64,000 nucleotides of DNA, taken from NCBI GenBank assembly GCA_900541965.1, contig UQLN01000020.1:7892-71891 (forward strand). Reading direction: 5' to 3'. Of the stretch, positions 42,179-50,923 are shown in pieces. The notes under the pieces are model-generated. The model was not told where the DNA came from. It was given only the letters and a program-made list of their open reading frames with translations, and searched no databases. Each line of letters begins with the position of its first letter. Positions within the stretch are counted from its first letter, which is position 1. The stretch comes from an uncultured Parabacteroides sp. (GTDB lineage Bacteria > Bacteroidota > Bacteroidia > Bacteroidales > Tannerellaceae). The translations under genes and the position numbers were made by a program.

Positions 42179-43357
42179 TTATTGCCAAAATGGAAAAGAT
42201 CGGGCTATCCCCATTTCCAATCCGCGTAGTTCGGCCAATCCGCGTAAACGTCCGATACAGGAGTATCCGGGATTCGTTTTCTTTTTTAAATCATCAATCA
42301 TCTGATGACCGTGGTCCGGGCGCATGGCAATGGAGCAACCCCGGCGTTGCTGTAATTCGAGCAATGCTTTCATTACGCCATACATATCGACGTCACCCTC
42401 CAGATGGTTGGCTTCATAGAAATTCCCGTATTCGTCCCGTTTGGTACTGCGAAAATGTACAAAGTCGATACGGTCACCATAACGCTCCATAATACGGACA
42501 AGGTCGTTGTCGCTGCGGACACCAAACGAACCGGTGCACAGGCATAAACCATTGCTTTGGTTCGGGACAGCTTCAATCAGTTTCTGGAAATCATCCGCTG
42601 TGCTCAGTATGCGGGGCAGGCCGAGAATCGAGTAGGGAGGATCGTCCGGATGGATGACCATACGTACGCCAACCTTATCGGCTACCGGAGTGATTTCTTT
42701 GAGAAAATAAATCAGGTGGTTACGTAATTTTTCAGCATCAATATCTTTATAACGTTCCAGTTCTGCACGGAATTGTTCCAATGTAAAACTTTCTTCCGAG
42801 CCGGGCAGACCTGCTATCATGTTACGGATAAGCAATTCTTTTTCAGCTTCACTCATTTGATTGTAACGGGCTTTGGCTATGGCCTTGTCATTCTCGCTGT
42901 ATTCTTGTTCTGCAGCCGGACGTTGAAGGATATACAGGTCGAATGCTATAAATGCCGCACGTTCGAAACGCAGGGCTTTGGAACCGTCGGGCATCGTATA
43001 GGCAAGGTCTGTACGCGTCCAGTCCAATACAGGCATAAAATTATAGGTTACAACCCGGATGTCGCAGGCTGCCAGATTACGAAGGCTTTCCTTATAATTA
43101 TCGATATACTTTTGAAAATCTCCGGTTTGTGTTTTGATATGTTCATGTACGGGCACACTTTCTACAACACTCCAGCGTAGACCGGCTGCTTCTATCAGTT
43201 CTTTCCGTTTCCGGATTTCATCAACGGTCCATATTTCCCCGTTTGGAATATGGTGTAACGCATTAACAACTCCTGTTGCGCCTGCCTGACGGATATCTGA
43301 AAGGCTGACAGGGTCGTTCGGGCCATACCAGCGCCATGTTTGTTCACATAAATACAT
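42179..43357 (-). CDS. uxuA: D-mannonate dehydratase
   Basis: A 392-residue enzyme of hexuronate breakdown that dehydrates D-mannonate to 2-keto-3-deoxygluconate. The start MYLCEQTWRWYGPNDPVSLS at 43357 matches the usual UxuA N-terminus; upstream in-frame codons to 43408 run into the end of the preceding gene. Motifs include GVVNALHHIPNGEIWTVDEI, GVRMVIHPDDPPYSILGLPR, LCLCTGSFGVRSDNDL, DFVHFRSTKRDEYGNFYEAN and the metal-binding IAMRPDHGHQM. It follows the SDR gene by 19 bp and forms one operon with it. Confidence 0.96.
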   Translation of the reverse strand: MYLCEQTWRWYGPNDPVSLSDIRQAGATGVVNALHHIPNGEIWTVDEIRKRKELIEAAGLRWSVVESVPVHEHIKTQTGDFQKYIDNYKESLRNLAACDIRVVTYNFMPVLDWTRTDLAYTMPDGSKALRFERAAFIAFDLYILQRPAAEQEYSENDKAIAKARYNQMSEAEKELLIRNMIAGLPGSEESFTLEQFRAELERYKDIDAEKLRNHLIYFLKEITPVADKVGVRMVIHPDDPPYSILGLPRILSTADDFQKLIEAVPNQSNGLCLCTGSFGVRSDNDLVRIMERYGDRIDFVHFRSTKRDEYGNFYEANHLEGDVDMYGVMKALLELQQRRGCSIAMRPDHGHQMIDDLKKKTNPGYSCIGRLRGLAELRGLEMGIARSFPFWQ

Positions 43358-43376
43358 AGTTCCGTTTTTTATGAAA

Positions 43377-44189
43377 TTAAATAGAAAAGGCATCGAAACC
43401 ACCATCAACGACAGCTACAGTTCCAGTTACAAATTTGGACGCGTCGCTAATCAGATATTGAATCGTACCGAATAGTTCGTCAGGAGTACCTAAACGTCTG
43501 AACGGGGTATGGGCAATCACAGAAAGAGCACGTTCCGTATATGATCCATCCGGATTTGTCATTAACGTCCGGTTTTGTTCTGTCAGGAAGAAACCGGGAG
43601 CAATGGCATTGACACGTAATCCCTCTCCGAATTTGATGGCAAGTTCACCGGCAAGATATTTTGTAAGATTGGAAATAGCCGCTTTGGCAGCTCCGTAACC
43701 TACCACACGTGTAAGAGGGCGTAAGGCGGATTCGGATGAAAAGTTTACAATCGCTCCCTCTTTCTGTTTTGCCATGATTTCAGCAAAAACTATGGTCGGA
43801 AGCACGGTTCCGAACAGGTTCAGGTCGACCACTTTTCGGAAAGCATCAATATCCAGGTCAAAAATAGTTTTTTCCGGGAGAATGGTGGCGCCTGCCATAT
43901 TTCCTCCGGCAGCGTTCAACAATGCATCGATACGACCGTATTTTGAAAGAATATCTTTTTTGTTTTGTTCAAGAATCTCTTTATTTAAAACGTCTGTTAA
44001 GTAGAAGCTTGCATCTCCTCCTTTAGCCTTAATTCCGGCAACAAGCTGTTTCCCTGTTTCTACGGCACGGTCGAGGATAACAATTTTAGCGCCTTCTTCA
44101 GCCAGGTGTCCGGCGATAGCACTGCCTAAAATGCCGGCACCGCCGGTAATCAGGACAACTTTGTCTTTTACGCAAAATAAATTAGCCAT
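43377..44189 (-). CDS. SDR-family oxidoreductase, probable fructuronate reductase (UxuB-like)
   Basis: A 270-residue short-chain dehydrogenase: cofactor motif ITGGAGILGSAIAGHLAEEG, LNAAGG with the NAG-type active-site region, the catalytic Ser...Tyr-x3-Lys in NFSSESALRPLTRVVGYGAAKAA, and a typical C-terminus GTVAVVDGGFDAFS. Pairing with uxuA points to NAD(P)H-dependent interconversion of fructuronate and mannonate by the SDR-type enzyme rather than the long polyol-dehydrogenase-type UxuB of E. coli. The ATG at 44189 is chosen because in-frame codons upstream (to 44249) overlap the promoter at 44247-44277. Confidence 0.88.
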   Translation of the reverse strand: MANLFCVKDKVVLITGGAGILGSAIAGHLAEEGAKIVILDRAVETGKQLVAGIKAKGGDASFYLTDVLNKEILEQNKKDILSKYGRIDALLNAAGGNMAGATILPEKTIFDLDIDAFRKVVDLNLFGTVLPTIVFAEIMAKQKEGAIVNFSSESALRPLTRVVGYGAAKAAISNLTKYLAGELAIKFGEGLRVNAIAPGFFLTEQNRTLMTNPDGSYTERALSVIAHTPFRRLGTPDELFGTIQYLISDASKFVTGTVAVVDGGFDAFSI

Positions 44190-44246
44190 ATTTTTATTGT
44201 TTTGTTGTGATAATTCCATAAGTTGTGCTCGCACACATATTGTTTG

Positions 44247-44277
44247 CAAATGTAATATACCAAAGTAAGTCTCACAA
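44247..44277 (-). promoter_or_regulatory. Promoter of the uxuB-uxuA operon
   Basis: On the minus strand: -33 TTTG (44274-44277), a 19-bp spacer and -7 TACATTTG (44247-44254), a full Bacteroidete consensus, about 58 bp before the SDR start. Confidence 0.8.
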
Positions 44278-44291
44278 ATATTATTCAGGAA

Positions 44292-44350
44292 TTCATAGTT
44301 ATGATTTTACCAATTCATAACTATGATTGTGAAAAACCATAACTATGAAT
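44292..44350. repeat. Three 22-bp units with a CATAACTATG dyad (array E), possible operator
   Basis: Units begin at 44292, 44314 and 44336, each carrying TTCATAGTTATGA or its complement-like form TTCATAACTATGA / ACCATAACTATGAA. The core CATAGTTATG is nearly self-complementary. The array lies 15 bp upstream of the uxuBA -33 box and just past the end of the LacI-family gene, so it could be a regulator binding site. It also fits the period and geometry of the other arrays. Confidence 0.8.
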
Positions 44351-44382
44351 AGGGAAAAACATTTCTTAAAAAACGGATGTCT

Positions 44383-45438
44383 TTAGATATAATTATTATA
44401 GTAACTGATATTTTCTTTTACCAGTATATCTATAGGCATATAGTTTATTTGAGATACTTCTTCTTTTAAAACCAAGTGGTTGAATAAAGCACGTACGGAG
44501 TTTAGTCCCTGTACTTCCGGGCGTTGTGCAATCAGATGGGTGATATGACCGTTTTGAAGGTAATGAACATTGGTATCGATAACATCATAACCGATAAGTT
44601 TAAATTTCCTGTTCCGGCTTTCGAAATAGGCTCCGAGAAGATGTACCCTCGAATTGAAGATAATCCCGGCATTTATCTTATCATGTCCTTTTATGAAATT
44701 ATCCAGAATGGTTTTGTTTGCCTCTTGTTCGTCAGCATGAAGCTGTACGGTGTAAATCTGTCCCTTATGTCCTTTTTCCGACAGGTAGCTTTTGAAACCT
44801 TCTTCACGTTTCATGATTTGCGTCACCTGTTTTTCGCCTTTACGGATAAAACGGAAGATGGCAACATCTTCATCCTTTGTGATTTGCTCGAATAATAAAC
44901 GTCCTGCAATATATCCGGAATCATATGAGTTGGTTCCATAATAGGCAATACAATTGGTATTTTCTATCAAAGCATCTATCAATACATACGGAATTTCTTT
45001 TTTATCCAGTATCCGAGTAAGTTGCAGGACGCTGTTTTGAAATTGAGTTGCAATAATGACCCCTTGGCAATCTGAGTTTTCAACTTTGGGAATTAGTTTG
45101 TCGAAACTACTTTTGTCATATTGATTAAAGAACATTCTTTCAATCTCTACGTTGTAGCTGAACAGTTCCTTCTCTATTTTGTCTATCCCCAGGCAATATT
45201 TTTCCCAATATTCACCTTGAGTATAGGAAGGTATCAGCACAATGAAATGATAGGTCTTTTTAAGTGCAAGTGAACGGGCTATCAGATTGGGATGATAGTC
45301 TATTTCTTTCAATACTTGCTCTACTTTTCTCTGTGCTTCTTCCGAGACTTTTCCGCGGTTGTGCAGGATGCGGTCTACCGTTCCGGTCGATACGCCGGAT
45401 AGTTCAGCAATGTCTTTAATTCTATATGTCTTTCCCAT
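44383..45438 (-). CDS. LacI-family transcriptional regulator, probable regulator of hexuronate genes
   Basis: A 351-residue repressor-type protein: N-terminal helix-turn-helix (YRIKDIAELSGVSTGTVDRI) and hinge helix (EIDYHPNLIARSLALKK), then a periplasmic-binding-protein-like effector domain with HFIVLIPSYTQGEYWEKYCL, ASP-box-like YYGTNSYDSGYIAGRLLFEQ and a C-terminal LIAQRPEVQGLNSVRALFNH. It is encoded directly upstream of uxuBA on the same strand with a 193-bp gap containing a promoter and three dyad repeats. Control of uxuBA in response to a uronate is the natural inference. It follows a membrane-protein gene by 18 bp. Confidence 0.93.
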   Translation of the reverse strand: MGKTYRIKDIAELSGVSTGTVDRILHNRGKVSEEAQRKVEQVLKEIDYHPNLIARSLALKKTYHFIVLIPSYTQGEYWEKYCLGIDKIEKELFSYNVEIERMFFNQYDKSSFDKLIPKVENSDCQGVIIATQFQNSVLQLTRILDKKEIPYVLIDALIENTNCIAYYGTNSYDSGYIAGRLLFEQITKDEDVAIFRFIRKGEKQVTQIMKREEGFKSYLSEKGHKGQIYTVQLHADEQEANKTILDNFIKGHDKINAGIIFNSRVHLLGAYFESRNRKFKLIGYDVIDTNVHYLQNGHITHLIAQRPEVQGLNSVRALFNHLVLKEEVSQINYMPIDILVKENISYYNNYI

Positions 45439-45456
45439 GATATAGAAAAGCAGCTG

Positions 45457-46092
45457 TTAAATTTCTTCGGGGGTTTCTAATTTAATCGTATTTAATTTTC
45501 TGAATGTATAACAATACATTGTGTAAACAACAGGTGTGGTTACAAATATTCCCACAACCAGCAGGATTAAGCCGACCAGCATTATACCAATCATGGCTAA
45601 ACCGAGCAGGAATAACGGCATCACTTGTTTGTCTGTAATTTCCCAACTGCGTTTCAATGAATCAAGAATGCCACAGTCCTCTTCAACGATGAACGCAATG
45701 AAAAATTGCAGGCGGATAGCCAGGTAAATGCCCGGAATGATAAATAAAATGCAACCGATACCTATGGCTATAAAAACTAAAATGGAAGCGACAATATATG
45801 TCAGTATTTTGCGGGATTGCTGGCCGTAAGCTGAGAATTGAGGCTCTTCACCGTCCAATGTCTGGAATATGTTTTTATAATATCCCATGGTGAAAAGACC
45901 GGAGATGATTAAATTAATCAGTGATGCAATGATTTGTCCGGAAACAGACTTCTGGGCCGGAGTAGTAAACAGTGTGATAATCATGGACAGAATACAAAAT
46001 CCGATCAATAATCCCACCAAAACCCAAATCTGTGATTTGACGGATTTCCATGATGTGTGGAAAACTTCCGAAATGGTAAACTTAGATTCCAT
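45457..46092 (-). CDS. Multi-pass membrane protein of unknown function
   Basis: A 211-residue hydrophobic protein with about five or six predicted membrane helices (for example QIWVLVGLLIGFCILSMIIT, ILTYIVASILVFIAIGIGCI, VMPLFLLGLAMIGIMLVGLI). The pattern FIIPGIYLAIRLQFFIAFIV and LDSLKRSWEITDKQ resembles the DUF975 / glycerophosphodiesterase membrane-domain group of proteins. No catalytic residues can be assigned. It lies 18 bp upstream of the LacI gene on the same strand and is probably co-transcribed with it. Confidence 0.8.
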   Translation of the reverse strand: MESKFTISEVFHTSWKSVKSQIWVLVGLLIGFCILSMIITLFTTPAQKSVSGQIIASLINLIISGLFTMGYYKNIFQTLDGEEPQFSAYGQQSRKILTYIVASILVFIAIGIGCILFIIPGIYLAIRLQFFIAFIVEEDCGILDSLKRSWEITDKQVMPLFLLGLAMIGIMLVGLILLVVGIFVTTPVVYTMYCYTFRKLNTIKLETPEEI

Positions 46093-46139
46093 ATGAATTA
46101 AATTTTATTAGGTTATATTTAGCTGTAAAATTAGGACAA

Positions 46140-46156
46140 TTTGTTTAATAAACAAA
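46140..46156. promoter_or_regulatory. Short dyad between divergent genes
   Basis: TTTGTTTAATAAACAAA, an 8-bp inverted repeat around one base, 48 bp upstream of the membrane-protein gene in the 332-bp gap to the efflux operon. Possible operator; no cognate regulator is evident. Confidence 0.35.
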
Positions 46157-46303
46157 CACTGCGCGCATTTTGTGTTGCAATTTGAACGAATAGATTTTCG
46201 AAAGGTCATAATTGGAGGTATGTGGTTGATATTGAAATGTGAAAAATAGAAGTTTTTTAGTATAAAAGAATGTATAATCTAAGAAAGTGAAGTGAAAAGA
46301 TTT

Positions 46304-46333
46304 TACATTTGTACGTTTTTTCAAGAAAAAACG
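46304..46333 (+). promoter_or_regulatory. Promoter -7 element and downstream dyad of the efflux operon
   Basis: TACATTTG (46304-46311) is followed at the expected transcription start by a perfect dyad CGTTTTTTC-AA-GAAAAAACG (46314-46333). The dyad would overlap the start site or form a hairpin at the 5' end of the RNA. The leader then runs about 90 bp to the first gene. Confidence 0.55.
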
Positions 46334-46424
46334 CAGAGTTGTGTATGAAGCGTCAAAAACCGAAGATTATAATTATGAGAAAATATATGGCAAGTAAATC
46401 GATTGAAATATATTAATTATAAAT

Positions 46425-47636
46425 ATGGATAAACGAATGCTGAAAATTACAGTTACCCCGTTGAGGCAAATAGCGCTATTTGCTGTGGGAATGTCTTTGT
46501 TAACTGCCTGTGGAAACAGTCAGAGTGGTATGAAATTGGGGGATGATGAATTTACTGTTATTGAGGTGAATTCTGCAACCAGCGATCAGACAACTTCTTA
46601 TCCGGCTACAATCAGAGGTACGCAGGATATCGAAGTGCGTCCCCAGGTTTCGGGTTTTATTGTAAAACTATGTGTTGATGAGGGAGCTACGGTTCGTAAA
46701 GGACAGGCTTTGTTCCAGATTGATCCTACGCAGTATGCAGCTTCAGTCCGTCAGGCTAAGGCTGCAGTAGAAATGGCTAAGGCAAATGTAAATACATTGA
46801 CGTTAACAGAAAAGAATAAAAAAGCATTGTTTGATAAGCAAATCATCAGTGAATTTGAGTATCAGACTGCAATGAACCAGTTATTGTCCGCTAAAGCCAG
46901 CTTGGCACAGTCGGAAGCTTCTTTAATCAGTGCAGAGCAGAACTTGTCATTCTGTACGGTAACAAGTCCTTCAAACGGTGTGGTCGGTACATTCCCGTAT
47001 CGTGTGGGTAGTTTGGTTAATGCTTCTATTTCCCAGCCGTTGACTACCGTTTCTGAAATCGGTGATGTTTATGTTTATTTTTCCATGACGGAAAAAGAAC
47101 TATTGGGACTGACACGTGCAGGAGGTACATTGAAAGAACAGTTGGAAAAGATGCCGGCTGTACAGCTTCGGTTGTCCGACGGTTCCATGTATTCGGCAGA
47201 AGGTAAGATCGATGCGGTAAGCGGTGTTATCGACCAGTCTACCGGTTCTGTGAGCATGCGTGCTATCTTCCCGAACGATAAGAATGTATTGAGGAGTGGC
47301 GGTACAGGAAATATTATTTTCCCGTATACAATGAATAACATCATTATGATTCCTCAATCGGCAACGGTTGAAATCCAGGATAAGAAGTTTGTTTTCGTGC
47401 TACAGGCTGATAATACGATAAAAAATACGGAAATCCAGGTTTCTAATTTGGATGATGGTAAATATTACCTTGTAACAAACGGTTTAAAATCAGGAGATAA
47501 GGTCGTGATTGAAGGTGTACAAAACCTGAAAGACGGTCAGTCTATCAAGCCCATCTCTCCCGAACAACAACAAGCAAAGTACCAGCAGGCATTACAAGAC
47601 CAGCATGACGGTAATTTGAAAACCGCTTTTAATTAA
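46425..47636 (+). CDS. RND efflux periplasmic adaptor lipoprotein
   Basis: A 403-residue membrane-fusion protein (HlyD/AcrA type) that links the inner-membrane pump with the outer-membrane channel. The signal peptide ends in the lipobox LLTAC. The body has the split biotinyl-lipoyl halves (TIRGTQDIEVRPQVSGFIVK and LCVDEGATVRKGQALFQIDP), a helical hairpin (about 105-170), the second lipoyl half (LSFCTVTSPSNGVVGTFPYR) and a beta-barrel with GSLVNASISQPLTTVSEIGDV. It is the first gene of a three-gene efflux operon. Confidence 0.95.
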   Translation: MDKRMLKITVTPLRQIALFAVGMSLLTACGNSQSGMKLGDDEFTVIEVNSATSDQTTSYPATIRGTQDIEVRPQVSGFIVKLCVDEGATVRKGQALFQIDPTQYAASVRQAKAAVEMAKANVNTLTLTEKNKKALFDKQIISEFEYQTAMNQLLSAKASLAQSEASLISAEQNLSFCTVTSPSNGVVGTFPYRVGSLVNASISQPLTTVSEIGDVYVYFSMTEKELLGLTRAGGTLKEQLEKMPAVQLRLSDGSMYSAEGKIDAVSGVIDQSTGSVSMRAIFPNDKNVLRSGGTGNIIFPYTMNNIIMIPQSATVEIQDKKFVFVLQADNTIKNTEIQVSNLDDGKYYLVTNGLKSGDKVVIEGVQNLKDGQSIKPISPEQQQAKYQQALQDQHDGNLKTAFN

Positions 47637-47690
47637 TATATAAGGTAAAGAATAGGGCAAATTGCTGTTTGTCCGATAAAAACGTAGAAT

Positions 47691-50600
47691 ATGAAATTAG
47701 ATAGATTTATAAACCGCCCGGTGCTCTCTACGGTAATATCCATCCTGATAGTTATCCTGGGTATATTAGGCTTGCTATCCCTGCCTATTACCCAATATCC
47801 GGATATTGCTCCTCCAACCGTTTCGGTGAGAGCTACTTATACGGGAGCAAATGCACAGACTGTACTGAATAGTGTGATTGCACCGCTGGAAGACCAGATC
47901 AACGGTGTTGAGAACATGATGTATATGACTTCTAATGCCTCTAACAACGGATCTGCCGATATTTCCATTTACTTTAAACAGGGAACGGACCCGGATATGG
48001 CGGCAGTCAATGTGCAGAACCGTGTTTCTATGGCACAAGGCCTTTTGCCTGCCGAAGTAACTAAAATTGGTGTTACGACCCAAAAGCGCCAGAACTCCAT
48101 GCTGGTTGTATTCTCTGTATATGATGCGGAAGACCGTTATGGTTTGAAATTCCTTGAAAACTATGCCAAGATTAACCTGATTCCGGAAGTACAGCGTGTA
48201 CCCGGTGTAGGTGATGCGAATGTGTTGGGTACGGACTACTCTATGCGTATCTGGTTGAAACCGGATGTGATGGCTCAGTATCATCTGGTTCCTTCGGATG
48301 TATCGACGGTTTTGGCTGAACAGAATGTGGAAGCGGCTCCCGGTTCGTTCGGTGAACAGGGTAACCAGTCGTTCCAGTATACAATCCGTTATAAAGGACG
48401 TTTGCAAACTGCTACCGAGTTTGAAGATATGGTTGTCAAGGCATTGCCTGACGGGGAGGTGCTTCGCCTGAAAGATATTGCCGATATCGAATTGGGTCGT
48501 TTGACTTATAACTATGTAAATAAAGTAAACGGTCATGATGCTGTTACTTGTATTGTATACCAGATGGCGGGAACGAATGCTACGGAAACCATTAATAACA
48601 TTCTGGAACTGTTGGAGAAAACAGAAAAGACAATGCCTCCCGGCATGAAAGTCGATGTTTCCATGAATGCCAACGATTTCTTGTATGCTTCTATCCATGA
48701 GGTTATCAAGACCTTGCTGGAAGCATTTATTCTGGTATTTATCGTAGTATATATTTTCTTGCAGGATTTGCGTTCAACCTTGATTCCGGCTATTGCGATT
48801 CCGGTAGCATTGGTTGGTACATTCTTCCTGCTGTCGCTGATAGGTTTCAGTTTGAACTTGCTGACTCTTTGTGCGATGGTGCTCGCCATTGCAATTGTGG
48901 TCGATGATGCCATAGTCGTCGTCGAGGGGGTCCATGCAAAACTGGACCAGGGATATAAATCAGCGAAACTGGCGTCTATCGATGCCATGAATGAATTGGG
49001 TGGTGCTATCGTTTCCATTACATTGGTTATGATGTCCGTGTTTATCCCGGTAAGTTTCATGAGCGGTACGGCTGGTACTTTCTATCGGCAGTTCGGTTTA
49101 ACGATGGCTATCGCGATCGGTTTGTCGGCTCTGAACGCATTGACATTGAGTCCGGCGTTGTGTGCGATGTTCCTGAAGCCGCATGAAGAAGAAGGACATT
49201 CGAAGAAGACTACCTTTGTTTCCCGTTTCCACGCTTCATTTAATGCTGCATACGATTCTTTGCTGGCAAGCTATAAGAAACGAGTTGTATTCTTTATTCA
49301 GAAGAAATGGCTTTCATTTGGTTTTGTAGTCGGGGCTATTGTACTATTGGTTGTTTTGATGAATATTACACCGACCGCAATGGTGCCGAATGAAGATACG
49401 GGAACTATCATGGGAGCTGTAACACTGCCTCCGGGAACCTCACAGGAACGTACTATGGAAGTGATGAGCAAGGTGGATAGCCTGATTGCTTCCGACCCGG
49501 CAGTAAAATCCCGTACGGCTATTACCGGTTTCAGTTTTATCGGTGGCCAGGGCTCTTCTTACGGTTCATTCATTATTAAGTTGAAAGACTGGGATGAACG
49601 TTCCATGACGCAGAGTTCGGATATCGTGTACAGTAGTTTGTTTATGCGTGCACAGAAAGTGATAAAAGATGCACAGGTATTGTTCTTCACTCCTCCTATG
49701 ATTCCGGGATATTCCGCATCCAGTGATATCGAGTTGAATATGCAGGATAAAACGGGAGGTAGTTTGGAGAGATTCTTCAATGTGACAAAAGATTATATGG
49801 CTGCTTTGAAGGCCCGTCCGGAAATCAAATCCGCACAGAGTACCTTTAATCCGGATTTCCCGCAGTATATGATTGATATCGATGCCGCTGCTTGTAAGAA
49901 AGTAGGTATCAGCCCGAGTGATATCCTGGCGACTATGCAGGGATATTATGGTGGTCTGTATGCATCAAACTTCAACCGTTTCGGTAAGATGTACCGTGTA
50001 ATGATTCAGGCAGATCCTTCATTACGTACGAATCTGGAATCGCTGAAGAATGTGAAAGTGAAGAATGGCAATGAAATGGCACCTATTTCGCAGTTCGTTT
50101 CTATCAAGAAAGTATACGGACCGGATATTATCAGCCGTTTTAATATGTATACCTCTATTAAAGTGATGGTTGCTCCTGCCGATGGTTTCACCAGTGGTCA
50201 GGCGTTGAAAGCTCTTGAAGAAGTGGCCCGCACAACACTTCCTGCCGGGTTCGGTTACGAACTGGGAGGTATGGCCCGTGAAGAGGCTGAAAGTAGCGGA
50301 AGTACAACCGGTTTGATTTTCTTGCTCTGCTTTGTATTCGTATACTTATTGCTGAGTGCCCAGTACGAAAGTTATATTTTGCCGTTGGCCGTATTGCTTT
50401 CCGTGCCGTTCGGTTTGATGGGTAGCTTCCTCTTTGTTCAGGGATGGGCGGCATTGGGTAATATCCCTGCATTGAAAATGATATTGGGTACGATGTCCAA
50501 TAATATTTATATGCAGATTGCCTTGATTATGTTGATCGGTCTGTTGGCAAAGAATGCGATTCTGATTGTAGAGTTCGCCCTCGACCGCCGCCGTATGGGT

Positions 50601-50912
50601 ATGAGTATCACATGGGCGGCTGTGTTAGGTTCTGCAGCCCGTTTGCGTCCTATCCTGATGACATCCTTGGCTATGGTTGTCGGATTGCTGCCTATGATGT
50701 TCGCTTTCGGTGTAGGAGCCCATGGTAACCGTACATTGGGTACTGCTGCTATTGGCGGTATGTTTATCGGTATGATCTTCCAGTTATTTATTGTTCCGGC
50801 TTTGTTCGTGGCATTCCAGTACTTACAGGAAAAATTCAAGCCGATTGAATGGGAAGACCTGGACAACAGCGATCTGAATACGGAAATAGAACAGTACGCA
50901 AAAACAAAATAA
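47691..50912 (+). CDS. RND-family multidrug efflux transporter (AcrB/HAE1 type)
   Basis: A 1073-residue proton-driven inner-membrane exporter. It starts MKLDRFINRPVLSTVISILI and contains the two repeats of six membrane helices with large periplasmic loops. Typical motifs are LPITQYPDIAPPTVSVRATY, the relay aspartates in LAIAIVVDDAIVVVEGVHAK, ITLVMMSVFIPVSFMSGTAG, and AVLGSAARLRPILMTSLAMV in the second half. Length is normal for the HAE1 family. It lies 54 bp after the adaptor gene and before the outer-membrane factor gene. Confidence 0.97.
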   Translation: MKLDRFINRPVLSTVISILIVILGILGLLSLPITQYPDIAPPTVSVRATYTGANAQTVLNSVIAPLEDQINGVENMMYMTSNASNNGSADISIYFKQGTDPDMAAVNVQNRVSMAQGLLPAEVTKIGVTTQKRQNSMLVVFSVYDAEDRYGLKFLENYAKINLIPEVQRVPGVGDANVLGTDYSMRIWLKPDVMAQYHLVPSDVSTVLAEQNVEAAPGSFGEQGNQSFQYTIRYKGRLQTATEFEDMVVKALPDGEVLRLKDIADIELGRLTYNYVNKVNGHDAVTCIVYQMAGTNATETINNILELLEKTEKTMPPGMKVDVSMNANDFLYASIHEVIKTLLEAFILVFIVVYIFLQDLRSTLIPAIAIPVALVGTFFLLSLIGFSLNLLTLCAMVLAIAIVVDDAIVVVEGVHAKLDQGYKSAKLASIDAMNELGGAIVSITLVMMSVFIPVSFMSGTAGTFYRQFGLTMAIAIGLSALNALTLSPALCAMFLKPHEEEGHSKKTTFVSRFHASFNAAYDSLLASYKKRVVFFIQKKWLSFGFVVGAIVLLVVLMNITPTAMVPNEDTGTIMGAVTLPPGTSQERTMEVMSKVDSLIASDPAVKSRTAITGFSFIGGQGSSYGSFIIKLKDWDERSMTQSSDIVYSSLFMRAQKVIKDAQVLFFTPPMIPGYSASSDIELNMQDKTGGSLERFFNVTKDYMAALKARPEIKSAQSTFNPDFPQYMIDIDAAACKKVGISPSDILATMQGYYGGLYASNFNRFGKMYRVMIQADPSLRTNLESLKNVKVKNGNEMAPISQFVSIKKVYGPDIISRFNMYTSIKVMVAPADGFTSGQALKALEEVARTTLPAGFGYELGGMAREEAESSGSTTGLIFLLCFVFVYLLLSAQYESYILPLAVLLSVPFGLMGSFLFVQGWAALGNIPALKMILGTMSNNIYMQIALIMLIGLLAKNAILIVEFALDRRRMGMSITWAAVLGSAARLRPILMTSLAMVVGLLPMMFAFGVGAHGNRTLGTAAIGGMFIGMIFQLFIVPALFVAFQYLQEKFKPIEWEDLDNSDLNTEIEQYAKTK

Positions 50913-50923
50913 GAGAGATGATA

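Noticed and set aside
44190..44249. N-terminal extension of the SDR gene
   Set aside because: It would begin with a TTG inside the promoter -7 element of the operon.
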